DNA from: Rhodocyclaceae bacterium
GTDB lineage: Bacteria > Pseudomonadota > Gammaproteobacteria > Burkholderiales > Rhodocyclaceae
Direction of reading: 5' to 3'
DNA: 32,514 nt
Assembly: GCA_003963315.1 (NCBI GenBank)
Contig: RXJP01000131.1
Coordinates: forward strand, 4,885 to 37,398
Each line of letters opens with the position of its first letter. Within the stretch, counting starts at the first letter, position 1. Shown one piece after another: positions 8,289 through 16,912 of this stretch. The translations under genes and the position numbers were made by a program. Below the pieces are notes generated by a model. The model saw only the letters and a list, made by a program, of their open reading frames with translations. It was not told the origin of the DNA and made no database searches.

Positions 8289-9239
8289 TTATTCCATGAA
8301 CAGCGAGGACACCGACTGGTCGTTGCTGATGCGGCGGATGGACTCGGCCATCAGTCCGGCAATGCTGGCCACCTTGATGCGGGGGCACTTTCTCGCTTCC
8401 TCGGACAGCGGAATGGTATCGGTCACCACCAGTTCGTCCAGGTCGGAATCGTTGATGCGGCTCACGGCGGTGCCCGACAGCACCGGGTGGGTGGCGTAGG
8501 CCAGGACGCGGCGGGCGCCGTTTTCCTTCAGGGCCTGGGCGGCCTTGCACAGGGTGCCCGCGGTGTCTACGATGTCGTCCATGATGACGCAGGTACGGCC
8601 GGAAACGTCGCCGATGATGTTCATCACTTCCGACACATTGGCCTTGGGCCGACGTTTGTCGATGATGGCCAGGTCAGTTTCCATTTGCTTGGCGAAGGCC
8701 CGGGCGCGCACCACGCCGCCCACATCGGGAGACACCACCATCAGGTCGCCGTAGTGCTGTTCGCCCAGGTGCTTGAGCAGCACCGGCGCGGCGTAGATGT
8801 TGTCCACCGGGATATCGAAGAAACCCTGGATCTGGTCGGCGTGGAGGTCCACCGTCAGCACCCGGTCCACGTCGGCGGTTTGCAGCATGTTGGCCACCAC
8901 CTTGGCGGTGATGGGCACCCGGGCGGAGCGGGGGCGGCGATCCTGGCGGGCGTAGCCGAAGTAGGGGATCGCGGCGGTGATGCGGCCAGCGGAGGCGCGC
9001 TTCAGGGCGTCGGCGAGGATCACCACTTCCATCAGGTTGTCGTTGGTGGGCACACAGGTGGGCTGGAGGATGAACACGTCGCGGCCGCGCACATGCTCCA
9101 GGATTTCCACATTGATCTCGCCGTCGGAGAACCGGGCGACATTGGCCCGCCCCAGGGAGATGCCCAGTTGCTCGACCACATCGGACGCCAATTTGGGGTT
9201 GGCGTTACCGGTAAAGACCATCAGGCTCTCGAAGGACAT
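8289..9239 (-). CDS. prs: ribose-phosphate pyrophosphokinase (PRPP synthase)
   Basis: Makes 5-phosphoribosyl 1-diphosphate from ribose 5-phosphate and ATP, the precursor for nucleotides, histidine, tryptophan and NAD. The 316-residue product starts '[18 protein letters not shown]'. Recognised motifs are the ATP loop '[18 protein letters not shown]' with its preceding 'YFGYARQDR', the metal-binding '[17 protein letters not shown]', and the PRPP loop '[13 protein letters not shown]'. The ORF extends upstream to 9332, but this part overlaps the tRNA and is not protein-like. The ATG at 9239 with AGAGG upstream is chosen. It lies 61 bases after tRNA-Gln and probably shares its promoter. Confidence 0.97.
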   Translation of the reverse strand: MSFESLMVFTGNANPKLASDVVEQLGISLGRANVARFSDGEINVEILEHVRGRDVFILQPTCVPTNDNLMEVVILADALKRASAGRITAAIPYFGYARQDRRPRSARVPITAKVVANMLQTADVDRVLTVDLHADQIQGFFDIPVDNIYAAPVLLKHLGEQHYGDLMVVSPDVGGVVRARAFAKQMETDLAIIDKRRPKANVSEVMNIIGDVSGRTCVIMDDIVDTAGTLCKAAQALKENGARRVLAYATHPVLSGTAVSRINDSDLDELVVTDTIPLSEEARKCPRIKVASIAGLMAESIRRISNDQSVSSLFME

Positions 9240-9260
9240 GGCTGCCTCTGCAAACGAAGC

Positions 9261-9289
9261 GGGCAGACCACTGCTAACAGCGTCTGCCC
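9261..9289 (-). other. inverted repeat between tRNA-Gln and prs
   Basis: GGGCAGAC and GTCTGCCC (8-bp perfect arms, 13 bases apart) lie in the 61-base tRNA-prs spacer, with an extra CTG/CAG pairing inside. No T-run follows on the minus strand, so it is not a classical terminator. It may be an RNA hairpin used in tRNA 3' processing or in the prs leader. Confidence 0.5.
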
Positions 9290-9300
9290 GGCAAGTGTTT

Positions 9301-9377
9301 TGGCAGGGGAGGAAGGATTCGAACCTTCGCATGCCGGAATCAAAATCCGGTGCCTTAACCAGCTTGGCGACTCCCCT
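9301..9377 (-). tRNA. tRNA-Gln (anticodon TTG)
   Basis: A 77-base cloverleaf on the minus strand. The acceptor arm is AGGGGAG paired with CTCCCCT, followed by discriminator G and an encoded CCA. The anticodon stem CCGGA/TCCGG encloses the loop TTTTGAT, placing TTG at 34-36, which reads CAA. The T-loop GTTCGAATC is canonical. Its location between ispE and prs is the conserved betaproteobacterial position. Confidence 0.97.
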
Positions 9378-9430
9378 ACTCGACGTTGAAACTTGGCGAA
9401 AACCAAGCGTCCACCGCCGAAAGGACGCGC

Positions 9431-9459
9431 ATTTTCGGCGGTTTTGCGTTTTGCGTCAA
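9431..9459 (-). promoter_or_regulatory. sigma-70 promoter for tRNA-Gln (and probably prs)
   Basis: On the minus strand: TTGACG (9459-9454), a 17-base spacer, GAAAAT (9436-9431), then a GC-rich discriminator GCGCGTCC. Such discriminators are typical of stringently controlled stable-RNA promoters. The predicted start is near 9424, about 47 bases before the mature tRNA. A 9-bp inverted repeat (CCGCCGAAA at 9414-9422, TTTCGGCGG at 9433-9441) overlaps the -10 box. Confidence 0.7.
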
Positions 9460-9484
9460 CCAGAAAATCCAAAAATGGACCGGG

Positions 9485-10345
9485 TCACGGTTCCGCCAGC
9501 GGGTGGCGGTCCAGGCCCTGCGCGACGAAACCCGTCATCTCCGCAGGCAGGGCCGCAGCGGCCTTGCGGGCTTCGGCCTCATCGGCGAATTCGGCGAAAC
9601 AGCAGGCGCCGGAACCGCTCATGGCGACGCGGCTGGCGCACTCCAAACGCCTCAGCCAGGCCAAGTGCCGGACCACCTCGGGATAGAGGCGGCAAGCCAC
9701 CGGCTCCAGGTCGTTGCCGCCGAAGCCGGGATGCCAGTCGGCGGGAGCGATAGACGGCGTATCGCGACGCAAGTCAGGGGCGGTGAAGATGGCCGGGGTG
9801 GGCACGGCCACCGGGGGCACCAGGACCAGGTACCAGGCTTCGGGCACGGCCACGTCGGTGAAGCGTTCCCCAACGCCTTCGGCGAAGGTGCTGCGGCCAT
9901 GGATGAAAACGGGCACGTCGGCCCCCAGGGCCAGGCCGATGCTTTGCAGCTCGGGGCGGGACAAGCCGCAACCCCAAAGCTGGTTGAGGGCCACCAGGAC
10001 GGTGGCGGCGTCGGAACTGCCGCCGCCAAGGCCGCCACCCATGGGCAGATGCTTTTCCAAGTGGAGGGTGGCCCCTTGGCTACAACCGGCAGCCTGTTGC
10101 AGGGCCCGTGCGGCACGCACCGTGAGATCGCGCTCCTCGGGTACGCCGGGCAGGGGCGTGGCGAGGGCGATCCGTCCGTCATGGCGCGACTCGAAGCGCA
10201 GCCAATCGCAGCAATCGATGAAACGGAATACGGTTTGCAGCAGGTGGTAGCCGTCGGCGCGGCGCCCCACCACATGGAGGAAGAGGTTGATCTTGGCCGG
10301 GGCGGGCCAGGCGCGTTGCCAATCGGCGTCGAGGGGGGGGGTCAC
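9485..10345 (-). CDS. ispE: 4-diphosphocytidyl-2-C-methyl-D-erythritol kinase
   Basis: GHMP-family kinase of the non-mevalonate isoprenoid pathway; phosphorylates the 2-hydroxyl of CDP-methylerythritol with ATP. Seen: 'PAPAKINLFLHVVGRRADGYH' near the N-terminus (cited in part), the GHMP ATP loop 'LPMGGGLGGGSSDAA', and the C-terminal 'RVAMSGSGACCFAEF'. The start is GTG at 10345, preceded by GGAGG at ideal spacing, and it overlaps the lolB stop codon (GTGA). This gives 286 residues, the usual size. The upstream extension of the frame lies within lolB. The lolB-ispE pairing is conserved in beta- and gammaproteobacteria. Confidence 0.95.
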   Translation of the reverse strand: MTPPLDADWQRAWPAPAKINLFLHVVGRRADGYHLLQTVFRFIDCCDWLRFESRHDGRIALATPLPGVPEERDLTVRAARALQQAAGCSQGATLHLEKHLPMGGGLGGGSSDAATVLVALNQLWGCGLSRPELQSIGLALGADVPVFIHGRSTFAEGVGERFTDVAVPEAWYLVLVPPVAVPTPAIFTAPDLRRDTPSIAPADWHPGFGGNDLEPVACRLYPEVVRHLAWLRRLECASRVAMSGSGACCFAEFADEAEARKAAAALPAEMTGFVAQGLDRHPLAEP

Positions 10346-10908
10346 GGCTTCGCCTCCGCAGGCCTCGCGTTCTGTGGATCGGAATTCAGTTTCCACTGGT
10401 CGACCTTGATCCTCACCGTCAAGTCGTCCTGTTGCAACTCCAGCAATTGGGGCAAGGCATTGGGCGCATCGGATTCCCGGCGCAGGATGTCCACCCGCCA
10501 ACCGGCCACGGGATGGCCGCGACCCAGCACCCAATCGGGCAGATGGGCCAGGGGCAGGTCAAAGCCCAACACTTCCCGCGCCAGGCTGTCGGCATCGGCG
10601 GCAGTGACGGTCTTCTGGTCGGAAGTCAGCAATTTGGCGCCCTCGGCGGTCCTCTCCAATTCCGCCAGGCCCTGGCCCAGGGGACCGGTGAGGAATATCC
10701 GGTCCAAATCCGGTCCATGCTGCCACTGGATGCCGGCCTGGTAGGACTTTTCCCCTTGCTTCACGGACAGGCGACCTTCCAGGCTGAAGGCCCTGATGGC
10801 ATCCGTGGCCGGTCGGTCAGGTAGGGCCTGGGGCTCTCCCAGGGTGACGCAGGCGCTAACAAATAAACAGGCCAGCAGCAGGGCCGGCCAGGGGAAATTC
10901 CGCTTCAA
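10342..10908 (-). CDS. lolB: outer-membrane lipoprotein insertion factor LolB
   Basis: LolB is the outer-membrane lipoprotein that accepts lipoproteins from LolA and inserts them into the outer membrane. The product starts with a lipoprotein signal ('LKRNFPWPALLLACL', then lipobox 'VSAC'), followed by 'FSLEGRLSVKQGEKSYQAGI', 'WQHGPDLDRIFLTGPLGQG', and 'WVLGRGHPVAGW', all typical LolB strands. No ATG gives a sensible N-terminus. I choose TTG at 10908, which overlaps the stop of the upstream TPR gene (TTGA) and yields 188 residues. No clear Shine-Dalgarno is visible, so translation is probably coupled. A longer start inside the TPR gene is possible but would put charged residues in front of the signal. 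Confidence 0.88.
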   Translation of the reverse strand: MKRNFPWPALLLACLFVSACVTLGEPQALPDRPATDAIRAFSLEGRLSVKQGEKSYQAGIQWQHGPDLDRIFLTGPLGQGLAELERTAEGAKLLTSDQKTVTAADADSLAREVLGFDLPLAHLPDWVLGRGHPVAGWRVDILRRESDAPNALPQLLELQQDDLTVRIKVDQWKLNSDPQNARPAEAKP

Positions 10909-12659
10909 GGTTGCAAACGCTTGCGGGTGCTGTTGAGCAGTTCGTTGGCCGGGTCGATCTTTTGCGCGGCATCCCAAACCTTGCGCGCCTCGTCCTGCTT
11001 GCCTTGCTGCCACAGCACTTCGCCCAGGTGGGCGGCGAACTCGGCATCACTGCGCAGGGCCGCGGCCTTGCGCAACAGGGCTTCCGCTTCCGGCAGCTTG
11101 CCCAGGCGGAAATCCAGCCAGCCCCGGCTGTCGAGGATGAAGGGATCGTCCGGCGCCAGGGACAGGGCCTTGTCCAGCAGACGGCGTGCCTCTTCCAGTT
11201 GCACGTTGCGGTCGGCATAGGAGTAGCCCAGGGCGTTGTAGGCCTGGGCATGGTCGGGCATCAGTTTGATGAGCTTGCGCAGATTGCGTTCCAGCACCTC
11301 ATAGCGGGAAAGTTTTTCCGCCATCAGGGAGGTTTCATAGAGCAGCACGGGATCTTCCGGCTGTTCCGCCAGGGCCTTGTCGAGCAGGCCATAAGCATCC
11401 TCGGTCTTGCCCTTCTCCGACAGCAGTTGCACCTGGGCCAACAGCAGTTGCACCTTCTCCTTGGGATTCGCGCTGATGGCGTGCTCGAGGCGGACCATGG
11501 CCTCGTCCGACTTGCCCTGGCTGTGCAGGATCGCCGCGGCACGGCTTTGCGCCGAAACATAACGGGCATGGCCGGGAGCAACGGCGTCGTAGTAGGCCAA
11601 GGCCTCCTCGGGACTGTTGCGATCCTCGGCTGCCTGGCCAAGGTAAACCCGCACGCTGTCCTTGTCGCCGAAGTTCATGGCCAACAAACGGCGCAAGTGC
11701 TTCTCGCCGGTAGCAGTATCGCCCACTTGCAGGGAAAGCAGGCCGGCGGCATAAAGCAATTCCGGCGTGTCCGGCTGGATTTCCAGCAACTTGGCGAAAG
11801 CCTGCTGCGCCTCCTTGTAGCGTTTGAGCTCCACCAGCAACCGGGCCCGCACCAGCCGGGCTTCGGCATAGTCCTTCTGGTCGCGGCTGCGGGAGGTCAG
11901 CGCGTCCACCACCGCCAGGGATTGCTCCGGCACCTTGGATAGGAGCTGGGCCTTGAACAATACGGCCGCCTCCCAGTCGGGCTTGAGGCGGATCGCCTCG
12001 TCGATGGCCGCATTGGCCTTGGCTTCGTCCGCTGCGCCGACAGCGGCCAGGGCGCGGGCGTAATGGGCCTCGGGCAGGGACAGGTAAGGCGCACTGACCT
12101 GCTCCACCACCCGCTGCACAGCCGCCTTGTCCTGTACCCGGATGAAGACACGATTGACCAGCAGCAAGGCGTTGCCGGCATTGGGGCCTTCGGCCTTGAG
12201 GGCTTCGCTCAAGGCGGCAGACAGCTCGTCCACCCTGCCGGTGTTGGCGAGCAGGGTCCACAGGGTTTGCCGCGCCTGGGCGGAGTCAGGCTCCAACTCC
12301 AACCACAAGCGGGTGGCCTCCAGGGCCTGGGGCGTCTGCTGGCCGAAAAAGGCCACTTCCGCGGCGCGGCGGGCGATGCGGGCATCCCGGGTATTGCGCG
12401 CCAAATCCAGGTAGGCGCTCGCCGCCAGGGGCATCTGGCCACGACTGGCGGCGATTTCCGCCAACAGATATTGGTAGAGGATTTGCCCTGTCAGCCCGCT
12501 GCCCGGGTCGTCCTTCCCTTGGATGTCGGTGGCCGCGGCGGCAGGCGCCGCCGGGGCGGGGGCGGCAGGCGCTTCCTCGGCAGCCCCCGCCGCCGACACG
12601 AAGCCCGCCAGCAAACCGCTCAGCAGGAAGGCGATGGGACGTCGGGAAAAAGGCTTCAT
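10905..12659 (-). CDS. exported tetratricopeptide-repeat protein
   Basis: A 584-residue protein with an N-terminal signal peptide ('MKPFSRRPIAFLLSGLLAGF', cleavage near 'SAAGAAEE'), then an Ala/Pro-rich linker, then TPR-type helical repeats almost to the C-terminus (for example 'AYNALGYSYADRNVQLEEA' and 'EFAAHLGEVLWQQGKQDEA'). It should act in the periplasm or at the outer membrane as a scaffold. The ATG at 12659 gives the signal peptide; the frame continues upstream to 12767 without protein-like sequence. TPR proteins of this kind precede lolB in many betaproteobacteria, so a role linked to the envelope is plausible, but no partner is known from the sequence. It is divergent from mutM. Confidence 0.88.
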   Translation of the reverse strand: MKPFSRRPIAFLLSGLLAGFVSAAGAAEEAPAAPAPAAPAAAATDIQGKDDPGSGLTGQILYQYLLAEIAASRGQMPLAASAYLDLARNTRDARIARRAAEVAFFGQQTPQALEATRLWLELEPDSAQARQTLWTLLANTGRVDELSAALSEALKAEGPNAGNALLLVNRVFIRVQDKAAVQRVVEQVSAPYLSLPEAHYARALAAVGAADEAKANAAIDEAIRLKPDWEAAVLFKAQLLSKVPEQSLAVVDALTSRSRDQKDYAEARLVRARLLVELKRYKEAQQAFAKLLEIQPDTPELLYAAGLLSLQVGDTATGEKHLRRLLAMNFGDKDSVRVYLGQAAEDRNSPEEALAYYDAVAPGHARYVSAQSRAAAILHSQGKSDEAMVRLEHAISANPKEKVQLLLAQVQLLSEKGKTEDAYGLLDKALAEQPEDPVLLYETSLMAEKLSRYEVLERNLRKLIKLMPDHAQAYNALGYSYADRNVQLEEARRLLDKALSLAPDDPFILDSRGWLDFRLGKLPEAEALLRKAAALRSDAEFAAHLGEVLWQQGKQDEARKVWDAAQKIDPANELLNSTRKRLQP

Positions 12660-12784
12660 GGCAATAGAATCAGGGAACCGGAAGGCGGTGATGTTAGCAG
12701 CTTCACCCCGCCGGCCAGCGCGGCAGATGTTACTGAACGTCACCATTTCCCATTCCCCGGTCAACACCCGACAAGCCCCTTGCC

Positions 12785-13606
12785 ATGCCCGAATTGCCCG
12801 AAGTCGAAGTCACCCGCCTGGGTATCGCCCCCTCCTTGGAAGGCCAGCCCCTGCGCCGGGTGATCTTGCGTACGCCGACCCTGCGCTATCCGCTGCCCGC
12901 GCAACTGGAGAGCCGCATTGGCGGCCAGGTGCTGCGCTCTGTACGGCGGAGGGGAAAATATCTGCTGCTGGATTTCGGCAGCGGCCAGGTGTTGCTGCAC
13001 TTGGGCATGTCCGGCAGCCTGCGCCTGGTGGCGCCGGATACGCCGGCGGAAAAACACGACCACGTGGACCTGGTCTTCCCCACAACCGCCCTGCGCCTGC
13101 GCGACCCGCGCCGCTTCGGCGCCCTGCTCTGGCTGGAGGGCACGCCGGAACAGGCCGCCGCCCATCCGCTGCTGGCGGTGTTGGGCATCGAACCTTTGTC
13201 CGACACTTTCACCCCACGTTGGTTGCTCGACCAGACGCGGGGACTCTCAGCGGCCATCAAAACGACGCTGATGGACGGCCACCGCCTGGTAGGGGTGGGC
13301 AATATCTACGCCTCGGAAAGCCTATTCCGGGCGGGGATCGACCCGCGCACCGCGGCAGGGAAAATTTCCCTGAAACGCTACGAACGCCTGGTGCCGGCCA
13401 TTCGCGACACCCTGCGGGAAGCCATCGCGGCGGGAGGCAGCAGCCTGCGTGACTTCATCCACTCCGACGGCAGCAGCGGCTACTTCCAATTGCAGTCGGC
13501 GGTCTACGGCCGGGAAGGGGAACCCTGCCGGATATGCGCCACACCGATCCGCATGATCCGCCAGGGACAACGGGCGACCTTTTTCTGCCCGCGCTGCCAG
13601 CGCTGA
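12785..13606 (+). CDS. mutM: formamidopyrimidine-DNA glycosylase
   Basis: Removes oxidised purines such as 8-oxoguanine and nicks the abasic site. The N-terminus 'MPELPEVEV' holds the catalytic proline (P2) and glutamate (E3). K58 in 'RRRGKYLLLDF' is the conserved lysine. The helix-two-turn-helix is 'GVGNIYASESLFRAG', and the zinc finger at the C-terminus has the four cysteines (CRIC ... CPRC). The length of 273 is typical. It is divergent from the TPR-lolB-ispE operon, a conserved arrangement in betaproteobacteria, and is followed 7 bases later by the permease gene. Confidence 0.98.
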   Translation: MPELPEVEVTRLGIAPSLEGQPLRRVILRTPTLRYPLPAQLESRIGGQVLRSVRRRGKYLLLDFGSGQVLLHLGMSGSLRLVAPDTPAEKHDHVDLVFPTTALRLRDPRRFGALLWLEGTPEQAAAHPLLAVLGIEPLSDTFTPRWLLDQTRGLSAAIKTTLMDGHRLVGVGNIYASESLFRAGIDPRTAAGKISLKRYERLVPAIRDTLREAIAAGGSSLRDFIHSDGSSGYFQLQSAVYGREGEPCRICATPIRMIRQGQRATFFCPRCQR

Positions 13607-13613
13607 TTTCGTC

Positions 13614-14402
13614 ATGGATATGGGCCTTGACCTCCTGTTGGGCGGCGTGACCGGTCTGCTGCTGGGACTCACCGGCGCCGGCGGCGGCATCGTGGCGGCG
13701 CCGCTGCTCATGCTGTTCCTGCACCTGACCCTGGCCCAGGCTGCACCCATCTCATTGATTGCCGTGGCCATGGGAGCGGGGCTCGCCATGGTGCTGGGCC
13801 TGCGGGAAGGCGTAGTGCGCTATCGGGCGGCCCTGTTGATGGCCGGCATGGGGCTGCTGGCTTCGCCGGCCGGCATCCGGCTCTCCCTGGTCCTGCCCAA
13901 CAAACCCTTGGTGATGTGCTTCGCGCTGCTGCTGGCCTATCAGGCGCAAAGGCTGTGGCGCGGTGGTTCGCCGGCGGCGGATGAGGTGCTGCCCTGTTCT
14001 CTCGACGCCGGCAGCGGACGTTTCAAGTGGAACCGACCCTGTGCCTGGGCCCTGGCGCGGGCTGGGCTGCTCGCCGGATTCCTGTCGGGACTGCTGGGCG
14101 TGGGCGGCGGCTTCGTGCTCGTACCTGCCTTGCGGCGGCACACACCGCTGTCCCTCCATTCCATCACCGCGACATCGTTGATGGTGCTGACCCTGGTGTC
14201 TTGCGGCGGCGTAGCGGTCTGGGTCGTCCACGGCGGCATCGACTGGGCAGTAGCGCTGCCCTTCAGCGGCGGCGCCGTGGCGGGAATCGCCCTGGGGCGA
14301 CTGGCGTCGCCGCGGATCGCGGAGAAACTGTTGCAACGCGCTTTCGCGTTGATGTGTCTGCTGGCCTGCCTGGGATTGATCGCCAAGAGTCTCTTGGCCT
14401 AG
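13614..14402 (+). CDS. sulfite exporter TauE/SafE family permease
   Basis: A 262-residue inner-membrane protein with about eight hydrophobic segments and the two internal repeats of the TauE/SafE family: 'LLGLTGAGGGIVAAPLL' in the first half and 'FLSGLLGVGGGFVLVPAL' in the second. The family exports sulfite, sulfoacetate or related anions; the substrate here is unknown. The hydrophilic stretch between the halves (about 110-140) is the usual cytoplasmic loop. The start is ATG 13614; ATG 13620 two codons later is equally possible. It is separated from mutM by 7 bases, so the two are probably co-transcribed without an obvious shared function. Confidence 0.9.
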   Translation: MDMGLDLLLGGVTGLLLGLTGAGGGIVAAPLLMLFLHLTLAQAAPISLIAVAMGAGLAMVLGLREGVVRYRAALLMAGMGLLASPAGIRLSLVLPNKPLVMCFALLLAYQAQRLWRGGSPAADEVLPCSLDAGSGRFKWNRPCAWALARAGLLAGFLSGLLGVGGGFVLVPALRRHTPLSLHSITATSLMVLTLVSCGGVAVWVVHGGIDWAVALPFSGGAVAGIALGRLASPRIAEKLLQRAFALMCLLACLGLIAKSLLA

Positions 14403-14410
14403 GCCGCCCA

Positions 14411-14436
14411 ATCGCTCCCCATGCCGGCGGAGCGAT
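14411..14436. terminator. possible hairpin terminator between convergent genes
   Basis: ATCGCTCC and GGAGCGAT (8-bp arms, 10-base loop) lie just past the permease stop. There is only a poor T-run (TCGATTGT), so termination is uncertain. Confidence 0.4.
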
Positions 14437-14466
14437 CGATTGTCACGGGTGTATGACGATGGAGGC

Positions 14467-14730
<264 letters not shown>

Positions 14731-14735
14731 TTACG

Positions 14736-15221
14736 CTAGGGTTTTTGCTTGAGCTTGGCCGTCAACCGTTGGGCCACGGAGGTCGGTACGAAAGGGGTGA
14801 TGTCGCCGCCGAAGCGGGCGATTTCCCGCACGATGGTGGCGGAGACGAACATGTACTGCTCACCGGGGGTGAGGAACACGGTTTCGACATCGGGATGGAG
14901 CTTTCGGTTCATCCCTGCCATCTGGAATTCGTATTCGAAGTCGGAAGCAGCGCGCAGGCCGCGCAGGATGACGTTGGCGCCCTGGTTGCGGACAAAATCC
15001 ATCAGCAGGCAATCGAACCCGGTCACTTCCACCTGGGGCAGGTCGGCCAGGGCTTCCTTAGCGATCTCCATGCGTTCCGGGAGGGAGAACAAGGGGCCCT
15101 TGCGCTCACTGGCGGCAATGGCCACCACGACCTTGTCGAACAGCTTGCAGGCGCGGCGCACCAGGTCTTCGTGTCCTCGGGTAAGGGGATCGAAGGTACC
15201 GGGGTAGATGGCAATCTTCAT
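14736..15221 (-). CDS. coaD: phosphopantetheine adenylyltransferase
   Basis: Transfers AMP from ATP to 4'-phosphopantetheine in coenzyme A synthesis. The 161-residue product has the nucleotidyltransferase motif '[16 protein letters not shown]' (T/HxGH), '[18 protein letters not shown]' and '[17 protein letters not shown]'. The start ATG at 15221 overlaps the rsmD stop (ATGA). The upstream extension of the frame lies within rsmD and is rejected. Confidence 0.97.
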   Translation of the reverse strand: MKIAIYPGTFDPLTRGHEDLVRRACKLFDKVVVAIAASERKGPLFSLPERMEIAKEALADLPQVEVTGFDCLLMDFVRNQGANVILRGLRAASDFEYEFQMAGMNRKLHPDVETVFLTPGEQYMFVSATIVREIARFGGDITPFVPTSVAQRLTAKLKQKP

Positions 15222-15751
15222 GGCTGCTCCAGCAGGTGGTAGTGGACTTGTCCGGCCGTGCCGCGCTTGACGACGCGCCATGGGCCCAGGTTTTCCAGGG
15301 GATATTCGGCTTCGGCGTAGATACGGGCCTCGGGCTTGGCCAGACGCGGCAGCAGGACTTCGAATTTCTCCAACAGGCCCAGGCGATAGGGCGGATCAAG
15401 AAAGATCAGGTCGCAGTCCGCCGCGACGGCGGGCGCGCATTCTAACGCATCACCGCAAACCAGCTTGCAGGCAGGGCTATTGAACAGGGCGACGTTCTTT
15501 TCCAACTGCAGGAAGGCACGCCGCTCCTTTTCGATCATCACCACCTGGGTGGCACCCCGGGAGGCGGCCTCCAAGCCGAGGATGCCGCTGCCGGCGAAGG
15601 CATCCAGGCATTTCACACCGGAGAGGTCATGGCCCAGCCAGTTGAACAAGGTCTCCCGCACCCGATCCGGGGTGGGGCGCAACCCCGGACCGTCAGCCAC
15701 CTGGATCATGCGGCTGCGCCAAGTACCGCCGGTAATGCGGATGCGGCTCAT
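15218..15751 (-). CDS. rsmD: 16S rRNA (guanine(966)-N2)-methyltransferase
   Basis: Methylates G966 of 16S rRNA. The N-terminal '[12 protein letters not shown]' and '[17 protein letters not shown]' are family hallmarks. Motif I is '[19 protein letters not shown]', and the catalytic motif is 'LIFLDPPY'. The start at ATG 15751 gives 177 residues. An ATG at 15781 would add ten residues with no conservation I recognise, but has a G-rich stretch upstream and cannot be excluded. It overlaps coaD by four bases. Confidence 0.93.
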   Translation of the reverse strand: MSRIRITGGTWRSRMIQVADGPGLRPTPDRVRETLFNWLGHDLSGVKCLDAFAGSGILGLEAASRGATQVVMIEKERRAFLQLEKNVALFNSPACKLVCGDALECAPAVAADCDLIFLDPPYRLGLLEKFEVLLPRLAKPEARIYAEAEYPLENLGPWRVVKRGTAGQVHYHLLEQP

Positions 15752-15817
15752 GACGGAAGAGGAAGGGCAGGCATAGGGCATGAATGATACCCGTCCCCCT
15801 ATGTGAGAATGGTCACC

Positions 15818-16900
15818 ATGCCTCCCCACCTTTTTGTCGATATCTCCTCCCACGGCTTCGGCCATTTAGGCCAGACCGCCCCGATGCTGGCGGAACTGCG
15901 ACAACGCCTGCCGCTTATGCGCCTCACCGTGCGCTGCGGTCTGGCCAAGGCGGTGCTGGCTGGCCGCATCCCCGGCGACTTCATCCACATCCGGGAAATG
16001 AGCGACTTCGGCTATCTCCAACACGACGCCTTGAACATCGACCACGATGCCAGCCGCCGCGCCTACCAAGAAGCCCATGCCGACTTCCCTGCCCGTATCG
16101 CCGCGGAAGCCGCGTTCCTGCAAAGGCTGCGGCCCGATCTGGTGCTGTCCAACGTGGCCTATCTGCCCCTGGCCGGGGCCGGGGCGGCGGGCATTCCCGC
16201 CGTCGCCATGAGTTCCCTCAATTGGCTCGACCTGGCCCGCCACTACTACGGCGGGGAAGGCTGGGCCCTGCCGGTGCTCGCGGAGATGGAAGCGGCCTAC
16301 GCCAGCGCCGATTTTTTCATCGCGCCGACCCCCGCCATGCCCATGGCCTGCCTTGTCCGCCGCCGACCCGTGGGCCCTATCGCCCGGGTGGCGGAACCGG
16401 ATGCAAGAAGGAGAGTGCGTGCCGCCCTGCAAATCCGCGAAGACGAAACCCTGGTACTGGTCGCTATGGGCGGCTTCGACATGGACATGCCCACCGAGCA
16501 TTGGCCCCATCGACCCGGCCTGCGCTACCTGATGCCCGAGGCCTGGGATTGCCCCCATCCAGCGGCCCTGCACTTCAGCCGCAGCGGGCATGATTTCACC
16601 GAGTTGTTGCGGGCGGCCGACGCGGTGCTGACCAAGCCGGGCTACGGCACCATCGCCGAGGCTGGCTGCAACGGCACGCCTTTGCTGTACCTGTCGCGGC
16701 AGGATTGGCCGGAGGAGGAATACCTGGTGTCCTGGTTAAGCCGGGTGGGACGTTGTCGGCAGGTGTCCCGGGCATCCCTGGACGACGGCACCTGGGTCGC
16801 CGATCTGGAAGCGCTACTCTCCCAGGCACCGAAGCCCAGGGTGCAGCCCACGGGCATTGCCGAAGCAGCGGATCTGCTCCTGCCCTATCTGACGGGCTGA
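15818..16900 (+). CDS. GT-B fold glycosyltransferase-like protein (family 28 type)
   Basis: A 360-residue protein without signal peptide. The N-terminal 'DISSHGFGHLGQTAPMLAEL' resembles the glycine-rich loop of MurG-like or UGT-like GT-B enzymes. The C-terminal half has 'LVLVAMGGFD' at the start of the nucleotide-binding domain and 'LLRAADAVLTKPGYGTIAEA', then 'CNGTPLLYLSR', the classic family 28 donor-site motif. It therefore probably binds a nucleotide sugar. Similar sequences form the N-terminal half of L-arabinokinase-like proteins. Acceptor and sugar are unknown. The start is ATG 15818; ATG 15809 and GTG 15803 are in frame. It is alone on the plus strand between rsmD and the M16 peptidases. 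Confidence 0.75.
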   Translation: MPPHLFVDISSHGFGHLGQTAPMLAELRQRLPLMRLTVRCGLAKAVLAGRIPGDFIHIREMSDFGYLQHDALNIDHDASRRAYQEAHADFPARIAAEAAFLQRLRPDLVLSNVAYLPLAGAGAAGIPAVAMSSLNWLDLARHYYGGEGWALPVLAEMEAAYASADFFIAPTPAMPMACLVRRRPVGPIARVAEPDARRRVRAALQIREDETLVLVAMGGFDMDMPTEHWPHRPGLRYLMPEAWDCPHPAALHFSRSGHDFTELLRAADAVLTKPGYGTIAEAGCNGTPLLYLSRQDWPEEEYLVSWLSRVGRCRQVSRASLDDGTWVADLEALLSQAPKPRVQPTGIAEAADLLLPYLTG

Positions 16901-16912
16901 GGCAGCGGCGAT

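Noticed and set aside
8241-9389. Plus-strand frame of 382 codons opposite prs and through the tRNA
   Set aside because: It runs through the tRNA-Gln gene and mirrors prs codons. No protein features.
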